Source of the DNA: Adenophora triphylla var. japonica
Taxonomy: Eukaryota; Streptophyta; Magnoliopsida; Asterales; Campanulaceae
Assembly (NCBI GenBank): GCA_022495995.1
Contig: JAFEMH010001248.1
Coordinates: forward strand, 62,001-126,000
DNA: 64,000 nucleotides
Reading direction: 5' to 3'
The notes under the pieces were generated by a model. It was not told where the DNA came from and did no database searches. It was given only the letters and a program-made list of their open reading frames with translations. Below, in pieces: positions 45,475-56,317 of the stretch (within the stretch, counting starts at the first letter, position 1; each line of letters starts with the position of its first letter). A program made the translations under genes and the position numbers.

Positions 45475-46876
45475 TGAAATAGCCCGGATCCGAGAAAGGC
45501 CTCGCGGCCCCGGCATCTGGCAATCTTTCGCGTTGGAGCGGTTTCGTTCTCGCCGCTTTGCTTTCGCATTTTGTAGAGTCGCCACGCCGTTTTTATTAAG
45601 CCCAAAACATTGAAAAAGGGCATCAGTTTAAAGATAATTTTAAACCTGCTTTTGTGTGATGAGATTTTGAGTTCTGAGGTCGATGACTCCCGGAAGAGAA
45701 TATTAGAATATTAGAGCTCACTCCGAGTAGCCTCGTAAAACGAGTCTTTCTGATACCCCTAATATCCTTTAAATGTCATGTGTGTGTGTGTGTGTGCTTT
45801 TAAAAATGCATGTCAGATCGGATGTCTACATTGTATGCTATGTATGGAAATGTATTGAAATAGTAATGGAAGGAAGCCTTACCAATGTTGGTTCGTGTCT
45901 GTCTTCCGCCGGGGAATGGTGTTTGAGGTCTGAGTAGCTGCTCCTGCACGGATCGGGATTGCTTCGGAGGGGCCGCTGTCTGCTGACGCAGTTTCGGCGT
46001 GAGTCGAGGTTGCCCGCGCTCGTGCGCAGGTTCGGCGTGCGTGGGATCGTCGGGATCACTCGGCAGGTTCGGCGTGCGTTGTGGTGGCGTGAGTCACTCT
46101 GGGCGCAGTTTCGGCGTGGCCTGGGATCGCTGGCTTGACTCGGAAAGAGCCGGACACCGTGGAAAGACTGTGCAAGGCCTCTGAGTACCACGAGGGGCCT
46201 CAGAGTACCTCGAGAGTGCCTCTGGGGCAGCGCGGAGCGTCTCGGGAGCGCCTGGGAGGCTTCTGAGCACCACGAGGGGGCTCTAAGGCCTCAAGGATCC
46301 GAAAGGGGCCGGGAATGCCTCGAAAGGACTTAGAGGGGAAGCCGAAGGCCTAGGGAGGAAGAGAGAAGTGGGAGGTGTGTGAAAATGAGGAGGGGGAGCC
46401 CTCTATTTATAGTGCCAGATTTGGTGCAAAGAGGTCCGTACGGACCTCCCCGGTAATCCAGCTTTTTGGTTTTCCTCGATTTGAGGGAATCTCGTGATGA
46501 TGGAGGAATATTTGCAATTATGGTGTCCCCGAGCAATAAGGTCCGTACGGACCATCTTGCATGCAAAGAGGTCCGTACGGACCAACTCGCAGGGAGTAAT
46601 CATTTTCCCCGGATTTGAGGGAATATTGTGGACTTTAAGGAGATTCAAGAATTATGACAACAAAGAGGTCCGTACGGACCAATATTGCTTTCCCAATTTC
46701 CCGAAAATTCCCGAAAGGTCCTTTTGTCCCTTTTTATCCTGTAAAGGCTCCTCCCTTGGTTTGGTTGGGGGTTTAGAGAGGGTTTTGAGTGAGAGGGGTC
46801 GTCGAGACCGTGTTGATGAGTCTCGCGGTGTTTCCCGTGTGTGTGAAAGGGTGTGATCCAGATTGGGGTACTTACA
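45475..46876 (-). repeat. 3' LTR of element 2
   Basis: TGAAATAGCCCGG...GGGGTACTTACA on the plus strand, 1402 bp. Minus-strand TATA box TATAAATAG at 46411-46403 and four copies of GGTCCGTACGGACC upstream of it. A GT microsatellite lies at about 45779-45797. Differences from the 5' LTR are mostly small indels at CTG/CAG versus CG words. Confidence 0.93.
46403..46680 (-). promoter_or_regulatory. U3 promoter of the element 2 3' LTR: TATA box and four palindromes
   Basis: TATAAATAG on the minus strand (46411-46403). Palindromes GGTCCGTACGGACC at 46433-46446, 46540-46553, 46570-46583 and 46667-46680. The nearest is 21 bp upstream of the TATA box. Most are preceded by CAAAGA. Confidence 0.9.
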
Positions 46877-47440
46877 GTAAGCCCTCGACGACGTCACTTA
46901 TGAAAGAAGTGGGGTCGCCGATAAGATAAGTGGTCCTAACTGGATCGCGTGGCCGGGAGAGGAAGTGACCGTGGAGGTCAATGTGAGGACGCGGTGGTGT
47001 CCTATTGTGTGACCGCATAGGCCGCAGGGCCGGACCCCGCGATAGGATTCCTACGTATCCCCGGCGGGAATCAAGCCCGGTCGTAGTTCGCGTGGGTGAG
47101 TGTTTTGTGAATGCGGGCGTGGTGGTGCCCCGAAGTGTCAGCTGACCGCCGAGGTCCGCGGGTAAGGACGTGGTGGTGTCCCGGGTGACCGCATAGGTCG
47201 ATGGCCGGACCCCGTGATAGGATTCCTACGTATCCGGCGGGAATCAAGCCCGGTCGTAGTTCGAGGTCGTGAATTTGTGAGTGCGGGCGTGGTGGTGCCC
47301 CGAAGTGTCAGGTGACCACCGAGGTCAATTGTGAGGACGTGGTGGTGTCCTAAGATGTGGTGACCGCCGAGGTCAATTGTGAGGACGTGGTGGTGTCCCG
47401 GGATGGAAATTTTACGATTTTCCTAATCGGGTGGTTTAAG
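46877..47440 (-). other. Conserved 3' block of element 2
   Basis: Two copies of a unit with GATAGGATTCCTACGTATCC and AATCAAGCCCGGTCGTAGTT (about 47030-47100 and 47210-47265), plus repeated GAGGACGTGGTGGTGTCC words at 47330-47400. Same block type as 36084-36545 in element 1. Confidence 0.65.
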
Positions 47441-47463
47441 GCCTTCCGGCCTGAGATAGAGCG

Positions 47464-48045
47464 AGGACTTGAATCGTCTCTCGATTGCGCTGGTGCCACG
47501 CCGGAGGACTTTGAATCGTCTTCGCGGCGGCGGTGCCACGCTGAGGACTTTGAATCGTCTTCCGCGGCCTGCCACGCCGAGGACTTTGAATCGTCTTCCG
47601 GCGGCGGCTGGTGCCACGCCGGAGGACTTTGAATCGTCTTCTCGCGGCGTGGTGCCACGCCGGAGGACTTTGAATCGTCTTCTGGCGCGGCTGATGTTAT
47701 GCGCGAGGACTTTGAATCGTCTTCTAGCCGCAGCTTGATGTTATGCGCGAGGACTTTGAATCGTCTTCTAGCCGCAGCTGATGTAATGCGCGAGGACTTT
47801 GAATCGTCTTCTAGCCGCAGCTGATGTAATGCGCGAGGACTTTGAATCGTCTTCTAGCCGCAGCTGATGTAATGCGCGAGGACTTTGAATCGTCTTCTAG
47901 CCGCAGCTGATGTAATGCGCGAGGACTTTGAATCGTCTTCTAGCCGCAGCTGATGTAATGCGCGAGGACTTTGAATCGTCTTCTAGCCGCAGCTTGATGT
48001 AATGCGCGAGGACTTTGAATCGTCTTCTAGCCGCATTCAGGAGGC
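47464..48045. repeat. Minisatellite of 43-bp units in element 2
   Basis: About fourteen units containing GAGGACTTTGAATCGTCTTC. The right-hand units are nearly identical (TAGCCGCAGCTGATGTAATG then CGC); those on the left are diverged (GGTGCCACGCCG spacer). This gradient suggests recent expansion at the right. Confidence 0.92.
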
Positions 48046-48329
48046 GCGGCCGCCAGGCTTCGAGAGGCGTAGATGCCTTTGTGTTTTTGCATGTCGAGTA
48101 GAAGGTTGGACTTACGATGACCGCGGTGCTTGCGCCGCCGTTGAAGCGGGCAAGGATGACGGCCGGTGATTGCTTCACCATTTGGCGTTTTGGAGGCGCT
48201 TCGTGCCTCGGGACTTGTACTGAGGTGTCGGGCTCCTTTTTGTGCTTGTTTTGCCGCTGAGCGGGCAAGGATGATGGTCTGCCGGGATATGCAGCCTTGC
48301 ATGACTTCCCTTCGACTTGTCGGGAGGAG

Positions 48330-48850
48330 CTCGGGCTTACTTTGATGGCCGGTGCTTGCGCCGCCGCTGAAGCGGGCGAGGACCGGTCTTACGTCGATGG
48401 CCGGTGCTTGAATTGTCTGGGATGCATGACCGTAGGGCCCTTTTCTCGTTGGGAAGATGACTTCGACCTCTTTTGAGGGCCAAAGGGCCGAGTTGTCGCT
48501 GAGCGCTGAGGCGTCTCAGGCCTCGATATTCGTGGCCGGGAGGTGTCAGCTCCTTCTTGAATTGCCGTCGGGCGTTTTGGAGGCGTCTCGTGCCTTGATA
48601 TTCGTATTGGGAGGTGTTGGCTCCTTCTTGAATTGCCGCTGAAGCTGGGCGAGGACCGGGCCTTACGCCGATGGCCGGGTTGAATTGCCGTTGAAGCTGG
48701 GCGAGGACCGACCGGTCTTACGCCGACGGCCGTGGTTGAATTGCCGTTGAAGTGGGCGAGGACCGGTCTTACGCCGACGGCCGGTGGTTGAATTGCCGCT
48801 GAAGCTGGCGAGGACCGGTCTTACGCCGACGGCCGGTGGTTGAATTGAAG
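48330..48850. repeat. Second minisatellite in element 2, about 53-bp units
   Basis: Roughly six to eight units of GAATTGCCGTTGAAGCTGGG, CGAGGACCGGTCTTACGCCG, ACGGCCGGTGGTT with variation; partial units start near 48340. It ends 100 bp before the promoter of antisense ORF 1. Confidence 0.8.
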
Positions 48851-48952
48851 GGTTAGGGACCATTCTCGCACTTGGATTTGCCGGAAAAGGCCTTAGGATG
48901 CCTGGGGCAAAGATTATAAGGGCAGAAAGTAATTTGGCCACCCTTGCAAAGA

Positions 48953-49157
48953 GGTCCGTACGGACCAACCTCGGATGCAAAGAGGTCCGTACGGACCACC
49001 TTTGTTTTTTACAGCTCCTGTGTTTTGACTGTGCTTAAATGCCGAGGCTCCCCACTTCTTCTTCCTCATTTCCAGCTCGTGAACTGTGCGAGAGAGAGAG
49101 AGAAAAAATCCTCCATTGTTAACCAAAATCAAAAATTTTTTGCTTGAATTGCTTGCC
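48953..49157 (+). promoter_or_regulatory. Promoter and leader of antisense ORF 1
   Basis: Two palindromes GGTCCGTACGGACC at 48953-48966 and 48984-48997, both preceded by GCAAAGA as in the LTR. A TATA-like TTAAATGCC lies at 49035-49043, followed by GAGGCTCCCC and a C/T-rich leader with a GA run. The LTR has TATAAATAGAGGGCTCCCCC in the same relation, so this looks like a copy or relative of the U3 core in the antisense direction. Confidence 0.7.
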
Positions 49158-52100
49158 ATGGCTGAAGGATCTCGAAGGAGTCGTCGTCAACGCAGCCAAG
49201 AAGTGGTCGAGCAACGGATGGAGCTTCAAAGAAATTGGATTTCGTTCGTTCCATCTTTCGAAGAACCCGATGTCTTGTATCCGAATCCGGAGGTGCACAA
49301 TCGTCGCTCTATGAACGTCGGGGAGGTAAGAAATCCGCTCCGTTTTGATTCCCTTTTCGAATTTTTGAATGCTAGAACTAGGTTTTAGTTTTTCGCATTT
49401 TTGAATTTTTTGTTATTATTTTATGCCTTTTTGTGAAATTCTTGATGAATTGTTGAAAATGGACATGTAAAAATTGTGGGTATGTGTATTTTGTGCAGAA
49501 ATGTGTAGATTAGCTTTTATTTGTGAAAATAAAGTGCTTCTCTAATGAAATGCATGCTTTGGTGTTTTGTACCGTATGCTATTTATGTATGTACATTATG
49601 AGAAAAATTATCGTGTAGTGATAATTTTTGTGAAAAATGTGACATGTGCCGTGTTTTGTGACGGGTTTTGTCTGAAAGTGTGTGCCGTGTAGGGACGGAT
49701 TTTTTTGAAAAATGTGTTATGCATATGTGTCGTGCCGTGTGTGCCATGTTTTTGGGTGACGGACTTTGTGGGGAAAATATGTGCAATATGTGCCGTGTTT
49801 TTGTGACGGGTTATATGTGCCTTTGCCGTGTTGGGACGGATTTTTTTTTTTTTTTTGAAAATGTGTCCAGTGGGTGCCGTGTTTTTGTGACGGATCGCAT
49901 GGGAAAAATTACATGTATGATATATGTGAAAATTATGTGCGACATGTGCCGTGTTTTGTGACGGTATATATGTGAAAAATATGTGCATTGTGTGCCGTGT
50001 TTTGTGACGGGTTACATGGAAAAATTATATGTATAATGTATGTGAAAATTATGTGCAATATGTGCCGTGTTTTGTGACGGGTTATATGTGCCTTTATATT
50101 AAGTACTGTGATTGACGTACCTTTGCTGTGTTTACCTGCAGGATGCGGGGCTTATGGCCGGGAAGGCCAAGAGGATGAAGACTCGGGGATCGCCGAGGCC
50201 GTTGTTGAGCCGTGGCAATGATGCCCGATATTTCCGTGGACGGTAGGCCGAGTCCCCTGAGGCCGGTCTACGCTTCGGCCCGGGTGTGTTCGTCGAGAAC
50301 CCGGGCCGGAGTTTCGACACGAGGAAGAACAAGAGCGTCTTCCTTGGCCTTTCGAGTACCGCGGGATACCACCCACACCTTCCATCCGAGCCGGGAGAGG
50401 TGACGGTGACGCCGACCGACTTTGCCGCGATCACCGGCTTTCCTTCAAAGGAGGGCCAGACGGTGGAGGGATATGATCTCCGATGATGTGTCGACCGAGC
50501 CGCCGGGCTTGAGCCTCGTCCTCGCAGGGGCCCGGGCATGTCAGATAGCGACGTGAGCCGAAGATTACGGCCGCATTGGGGCCTACATCCGGGTACCGGC
50601 CAGTGACAATGAGCAGCTGGCGCGCTCCTTTTTGTGGTATGCACCGTCCGAGACTTTGTTCTCGAACCACGCGACCGCGGCTCCCTTTGCTCGCTGGAGA
50701 GCTTGATTGACCCGGATAGGGTCTCGTGATATTGCTTGGGGCGAGGCAGTGCTTGGCCGAGCTCTACTTCTCCTTGGACCGGTTTAGCCGGGGCGCGCGC
50801 CCGTCCTGTTTTGACTTCGCTGAGGTATGAGTTTATTGCCGTTTTTGATTTAGCAACTTGTCTTTTCTCCGTTTTCTTTTGCACCGAGCCCTTCTCGTTT
50901 TTGTCACAGTGTGGTTTTATGAGGTTTTCCAGGTTTCCCGTGGGATAGAGATCCCGGGCCGCTTGCCGCGCACCCGCTACGCCGGGCCGGGCTCGTACGG
51001 CGAGGAAGAGGAGGACCGCAGGGGGAAGCTCACCATCGCCTACGGGGATGTGCAGGAGCTGCCCGGAGAGGGGTAGCCCTGAGGGGTTCGTCTTGTTCCC
51101 GTGGGCTCCTGTGATGAGGGGGATGAGTTTGAGGGGGCTCCCGAGGTGACAGCCGCGGAAGATGCCGCGGGGCTCGACTTGTGATGTCATGTATCCGGGA
51201 GAGCGGGTCTTCTCGGGCAAAGATGGCCCCTGTGCTTCCCGTGGCTCCGAGGGACCCTCCCTTTGGGATGCTTGATTCCCGGACATGGACGTGCTCGATT
51301 TCGAGAGGTACCTTGGCGGTGTCTGGCGCCGAGGAGTTCATCTTGTATGGAGAGGAGTACGGGGCCTTCGTGAGGAGGAAGCCGAGGACGCCGCAGTAAT
51401 CGGCGCGGAGAGAGAGGCCGGCCCGCAGCTCCCCTGCAGGTTCCGATGCCGGACCGGATTTCACGTATGTCCGGGGGACGGATCGAGGAGGAGGGTGTCT
51501 CGTACCTGCTCCGAGCAGCTCCCGCCGCATACAGAGCGGACCCCGATAGATCGGTGAGTGTGCCGACTCTTTTCCATCTTGGCATCTTTTCTCGTATTTT
51601 TCTTTTTGTTGTCGAGTATAACCGTATTGCCGAGCGTTTCCTCGTCGCTTGTTGGTGCAGTCCCGGGAGAGCTTATGATATGTTGACTCGCCGCTACGTG
51701 GCGACGAGGTCGTTTGCGAAGAAGATGGCTTCAAGATATCTTGCCGGCTCGCGACGCGTGCCGGCGCACGAGCCTATGCCTTCGAGGCACTCTCGTAGAC
51801 GTTCCTCCGCCTAGAGCCGAGCCTGAGCCGCAGCAGAGGGACCTTCGAGGGGGCGGCATAGCATGGATGCCGGACGTCTTCGGAGCCGCAGGCCTTCGAG
51901 GGAGCAGCCCTTTATCGCTCATGCCTCCGCATGGCGCACAGGTGAGGGTTCCTCGTAGCCTTCTTTCTTTGATCCTTTCGCCGGATTTGATCCTTCCGAG
52001 TACTTTTCGTGGGAGCCTCCGCGGTGCTCGGTATTCCGACGACGAGGATGTGACGGCGAGTTCGCCGGGATGCCCGACTTCTCTTCGGGAGGACCTCGCG

Positions 52101-52180
52101 AGGATGATGATGCCGAGGAGTCCGATTAGTATTCATTTGCTTTCCCTCTTTTCATATCCCTCTTTTTTTGTTTAGCAACA
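49158..52180 (+). pseudogene. Antisense ORF 1 of element 2, plant-mobile-domain-like, intron-containing
   Basis: Exon 1, 49158-49325, starts MAEGSRRSRRQRSQEVVEQR and ends at donor GTAAGA. A long repeat-filled intron ends at TTTACCTGCAG; exon 2 starts at 50142 in the same phase. Exon 2 has KAKRMKTRGSPRPLLSRG, then FVENPGRSFDTRKNKSVFLG and VTVTPTDFAAITGFPSKEGQ. The last resembles the motif of plant-mobile-domain (aminotransferase-like) proteins, which are common as extra ORFs in Tat-group elements. In-frame stops at about 50242 and 50484; later pieces (to about 52180) are GC-rich with possible introns near 50825 and 51555. Function in the element is unknown. The long minus-strand frame at 50132-51286 is its shadow. 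Confidence 0.6.
49620..50095. repeat. Degenerate tandem repeat in the intron of antisense ORF 1
   Basis: About eight to ten imperfect copies of a 45-70-bp unit with TGTGCCGTGTTTTGTGACGG followed by GTTATATGTG and AAAAATTATGTGCA. Confidence 0.82.
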
Positions 52181-52468
52181 GACATTTATGGGTACCGTAA
52201 TAAAACACTTGTATTTGCACGGCAAACAAAGATTTTATTTTAAGATGTAATGTCAATTTTGTGATTCCCTGGAATTGTCCTAGAAATTGTTGCTATTATT
52301 ATTTTTTATTTTGTGCATGCCACGTGAGCCGAGAGTGTGTTTGTGGGTAGTGTTTGTTTGCCTAGGAATGGCTTTGTCCAAAGGTTTGGGCGCTTTGGAG
52401 CAAGGTCCCGCCGAGGACAAATGGGCTTTTGTACCGTTTGCCGGGGAAATGGGTTCTGTTTGCAAGGA
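52181..52468. other. Spacer between the two antisense ORFs
   Basis: AT-rich 52190-52310, probably a 3' end for ORF 1 (AATAAAACAC near 52199), then sequence leading into the next promoter. Confidence 0.4.
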
Positions 52469-52632
52469 GGTCCGTACGGACATACTTAGCATGCAAAGAG
52501 GTCCGTACGGACCAACCTTGCTTGGGAAGGACATAAATGCTTTCCAAAGTTGTCTCGGTTCTTCCTCATTTCCCCATTTGCACCATTTTCGAGCTTTCTT
52601 CCCCATTTTCTCTAGGAACCTCCATTTTTGCC
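52469..52632 (+). promoter_or_regulatory. Promoter and leader of antisense ORF 2
   Basis: Palindromes at 52469-52481 (GGTCCGTACGGAC, last base changed to A) and 52500-52513 (perfect). A TATA-like CATAAATG at 52532-52539 is 18 bp further on, almost the LTR spacing. The following leader (CTTCCTCATTTCCCC) resembles the leader of ORF 1. Confidence 0.68.
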
Positions 52633-54179
52633 ATGGATTCTTCGTACGTCCCTAGAATTTTGCCGAGGCTTTCGCAGAGAGGCAAGCACACTTCCTTGAG
52701 CAGCTGAAAACGTGGATGCGGCGCCGTATGAGGCATCGTAGACGGGCTTTCGAGGTAAGGTTTCGTCTTTGCTCGGCTTGGTCTTTTAAGGAGTTGGTTC
52801 CCGATTGGGATTTGCTGCGGGCCGCCGCGGTTCGGGATGTTAGGAGGCACGTGTACCGTTTCTCCTACAATGAAATGGTGCCCACTTTTGAGGATTTTCG
52901 GGCTTTGATTGGAGGACCGGAGGTGGAGGCCATCTCGCTTCCTTTCGATTGGTGGTGCCGCCGCGAGCGTGAAGCTTGCAGACTTTCTTCGTACTTCGTT
53001 GGAAGAAGTGCAGTGGCATGATCCTTGATTCGGGTCATATCGACATTTCGAGCCGGAGCGGTTCATGGTTGATGATGAGAGTGACGTCTCTTGGGATGTA
53101 TTTGCCTTCGCGTGATGGCGACGCTTTTCCGGTCGCCCTCGCATTTGTGGATGGCGCTTGCTAGATGTGGTAGGGCACCGCAGAGCCGGAGAGGATATTG
53201 TCCCGTTGGTGCCGGGGAGACTCTTCATGGTATCGACCGTCCGGCGACCGGGGATCGTTTTATGAGAGGGGGAAGCCCCGCTTGCTCACCTTGTGGCCGC
53301 GAGAGAGACTTCAGGCCATGCCCGAGGCTCCGACGTCGTTTAGCCCGTGGTCATTTGCTCGCCGACCTCTTGTGTTGGATATGGATCACCCGCCCGGGAG
53401 AGATGGATGGCACAGCCTTGGTACGCATCGATCCGCCGGTGGGTTCCGCACCGGAGGATCGAGACCAGTGAGGATCTTGCAGAAGGGTCCTACGTTGTCG
53501 AGTTCCAGGTTTGTCTTGGTCCTCCTTCTATATTCCGTCGCTTGTTTCCCGGCAGCTTGGGATGAAGCAGAGCCTTTGTTGGGCCGGGATGACCTTGCTA
53601 CCGCGGAGGTAGTTCCTCTTGTATGGCGCCTTCAGTGCCTTCTTGTATTTTCCGAGGGTATGGAAGTATTCCGCTTCCCTCCCGCGGTACTCCTTAGACG
53701 TCTGGGAGAGCGTCGTGTTGACGACTCGCATCCGGCCCGGTATGAGCAACAGTGTCAAGCAGCCCCAAGTGGTCTTGGAGAGCAGTGCGTGTAGCGATTC
53801 TGGGACCCGGCTGCCGTAGTAGCTATTGCCTTAGGAGTTCCGAAGCCCTGGTCCGACCCTTTCGATGTGACGGAGACACTTTGTTTGACTACGAGACTAG
53901 AGTTGACCGACCGACAGGGAGAGGTCCTCTTTGCTGCACTCGCAGGAGGAGATCCGAGCCGAAGCACGGCGAATGAAGCCCCGAGAGCTACCGGATTGTT
54001 TGACTCTACGGGAGGACCCCGCATCTCTGACCGAGAGACGCAGAGTTGGTTCACGTGAAGCGAAAGAAGACTCGCCGGACGAGGGAAGAAAGGAAAGAAT
54101 GGCGAGGGGACAAGCGCAGATGGCGCGGAATGACCTCCTAGGTATCCATTCATTGCATTGCAAACACATTATTAGTTAA
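52633..54179 (+). pseudogene. Antisense ORF 2 of element 2, related extra-ORF domain
   Basis: ATG at 52633 (MDSSYVPRILPRLSQRGKH) runs into a stop at about 52705; an alternative frame continues AEAFAERQAHFLEQLKTWMR. Then a conserved segment: WSFKELVPDWDLLRAAAVRD, VYRFSYNEMVPTFEDFRALI, GGPEVEAISLPFDWW. The pattern L-R-A...Y-x-F...E-x-x-P-T-x-E-D/E-F...L-x-G is that of plant-mobile-domain and gypsy extra-ORF proteins. Several frameshifts follow, with a basic C-terminus ending near 54179 (MARGQAQMARNDLLG). Nonfunctional copy; role unknown. Confidence 0.6.
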
Positions 54180-55250
54180 ATGTATTAAGCTGTCTTTTAG
54201 CATGTTGTGAACTTGAGAGTAGACCGTGCTTGAACTCATCAAGAAATGTTGTAACCGTTAGTGATTTGTGATTTACTTTTAAAGCTTTGTCGAGACGCAA
54301 GATCTCTTGTTTGCCTTTGCTTCTGTTGTGCACTTTGTCGGCGTCCATCTTTGGACTTTTCTGTTGCATTCGCGGACTGAAGGCCTGGGCCCCGACGGCA
54401 ATCCCTTTGCCGAGGCTTTCAGGCTTGGCTGAGAGGTTGAATGCTCCCTTGACAAGTCGTTTTGACGGTCTTTTTCGTAGCTTCCTTGCCTCTTGTTGGC
54501 GTCGGGCTCTTGACCTCTTTTTGCAGCTTCTGCTTGAGCTTCTTTTATTTTTATTTTTTTTTGTGAGCCCTTGCTCGAGCTCTCTCTTTTTTTATTTTTT
54601 TTGTGAGCCCTTGCTCGAGCTCTTTTTTTTTTTTTGAAGCGCGTGAGGGCGAAGACAAGCCCCTGGCTTGGAAGCGTACATGAGTCACCGTTTGATGCCG
54701 AGCGACCCTGATGTCCTTTGATGTTGCCGCCGTCGTTTGACTTGGTCAAGGTGACTGCTGGGGCGTGTTCTTGAAAAGTGCGTAGCTTGATGGAGGTCTT
54801 GATTGACATTCAAACTTTTGACTTTTTTGTGTATTTTTAGACCGGACCAATTAAGGTTGCCTACGTTCCCCCGGACTAGAGGACTCAGTCTCGCGTAGTT
54901 CGACACTACATGGAGTGCCAAGAGATGCACAGCTTGTTCTTCTTCAGCGAAGTATCTCGCGAAGTTTGCTTCCGTTGACCGGATTCATGAAGGGATTGCC
55001 GTCTAGGTCCGTCGCCTTCATGGCGCCTCCGGAGAAGATCTTTTGAACCACGAAAGGGCCGATCCATGTGGGTTCCCATTTTCCCAAAGGGGTTGGTTCG
55101 AGCGGGAGGCTTTTCTTTCGAGTACAAGGTCACCTTCCCCGATGTCTCGGGATTTGACTTTCTTGTCGAAAGCTCTAGCCATCCCGCTTTGATAGGCTCC
55201 TGACGTGTTCCATGGCCTTTAGTCGTCGCTCGTCTAGCGCAGCCAATTCG
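54180..55250 (-). other. Spacer between integrase and the antisense ORFs
   Basis: Contains T-runs alternating with GAGCCCTTGCTCGAGCTC (54540-54640), then GATGTTGCCGCCGTCGTTTG and GACTTGGTCAAGGTGA, then TTGCCTACGTTCCCCC at 54859. This block is shared with element 1 at 43888-44330. Integrase C-terminal remnants may lie at 54906-55250. Confidence 0.55.
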
Positions 55251-56317
55251 TCATGTCGGCTTCGAGCCATTCGACTTCGTTGATGTCATTTTCCAGCAAA
55301 GACTCTGAGTGAGGGAATTTCCAGCTCGACGGGAAGGACCGCTTCCATCCCGTATGTCGTGGCAAATGGGGTTTCTCCCGTGGTCGTTTCCGACCGATGT
55401 GCGGTAGCCCCAAAGTGCAAGGTGCAGCTTCTCGCCAATCTCGTCCCTGGTGGTCATTTTTCTGATGATCCGTTCGAGGGTTTTGTTTGCCGCTTCCACG
55501 GCGCCGTTTGTTTGTGGCCGGTAGGGAGAAGATTTGTGGCGTGTGATCTTGAATTCAGCCGCCAGCGTCGAATTCCCTTCGAAGTGTGAGCCGTTGTCTC
55601 GATATGACCTCATTTGGGATGCCGTATCGGCATATGATGTTTTCCTTGAGGAAATGCGCGACCTTCTTGGAGGTGAGTACCTTGTAGGACTTGGCTTCGA
55701 CCCATTTGGTGAAGTAGTCGATGGCTACTAAGATGAACTCGTGACCGTTGCCGCCCGGCGGAGCGATTTTCCCGATGACGTCAATTCCCAAGTGGCAAAG
55801 GGCCAAGGTGTAGTCATGCAAGAGAGATCGTGGGGAGGTAGATGATCGAGGTTGGAGAACCGTTGGCACTTGTCGCAGCCTTCGGACAAAGTGGATGCAC
55901 CGCTCCATGGAGATCCAAGAGTAGCCCATCCCGAGAATGATTTGCATCGTGGCTCGCGTTCATGTGGGGACCGCAAGCCCCATTGTGGACTTCTGCTCAT
56001 GAACTTGCTTGCTTCTTCTTGGCCGACGCAACGTAGGAGTGGCCCGTGGTAGCGTTTCTTGTATAGCATGTCCCCGAGGATGACGAAGTGAGAGGCAAGG
56101 CGTTTTAGGGCCATGATGCTCTTGGTTTTGACCCCTTCGTGTGTGGGTCTTCCTTGTTCATGAAGGTGGTTTCCGTTCTTGAGGTATTGGAAGATCCGTT
56201 ATACCATGGCTCATCGACGGGCTTAGGTTCTCGGTTCGATCTCACAACAAGAGGCGTGAATTTCCTTTCGTCCGACTTTGAAGGGTTTGATTGCTTTTCC
56301 TTCGTGGATTTCCACAA
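55251..56317 (-). pseudogene. Element 2 integrase
   Basis: Minus strand. Zinc domain remnants at 56114-55850: LYKKRYHGPLLRCVGQEEAS, CDKCQRFSN (HHCC type). Core at 55850-55555: LGIDVIGKIAPPGGNGHEFI, VAIDYFTKWVEAKSY, KENIICRYGIPNEVIS. After a frame change at about 55590: DNGSHFEGN, KSSPYRPQTNGAVEAANKTL, giving the D, D and E catalytic residues. At least three frame changes separate the parts. Integrase inserts the cDNA into the host genome; the match is to Tat-type gypsy integrases. Confidence 0.85.

Noticed and set aside
50132..51286. 384-codon minus-strand open frame
   Set aside because: No domain is recognisable. It lies opposite the plus-strand antisense ORF 1 with its splice sites and mobile-domain motif, and GC-rich sequence easily gives long shadow frames.
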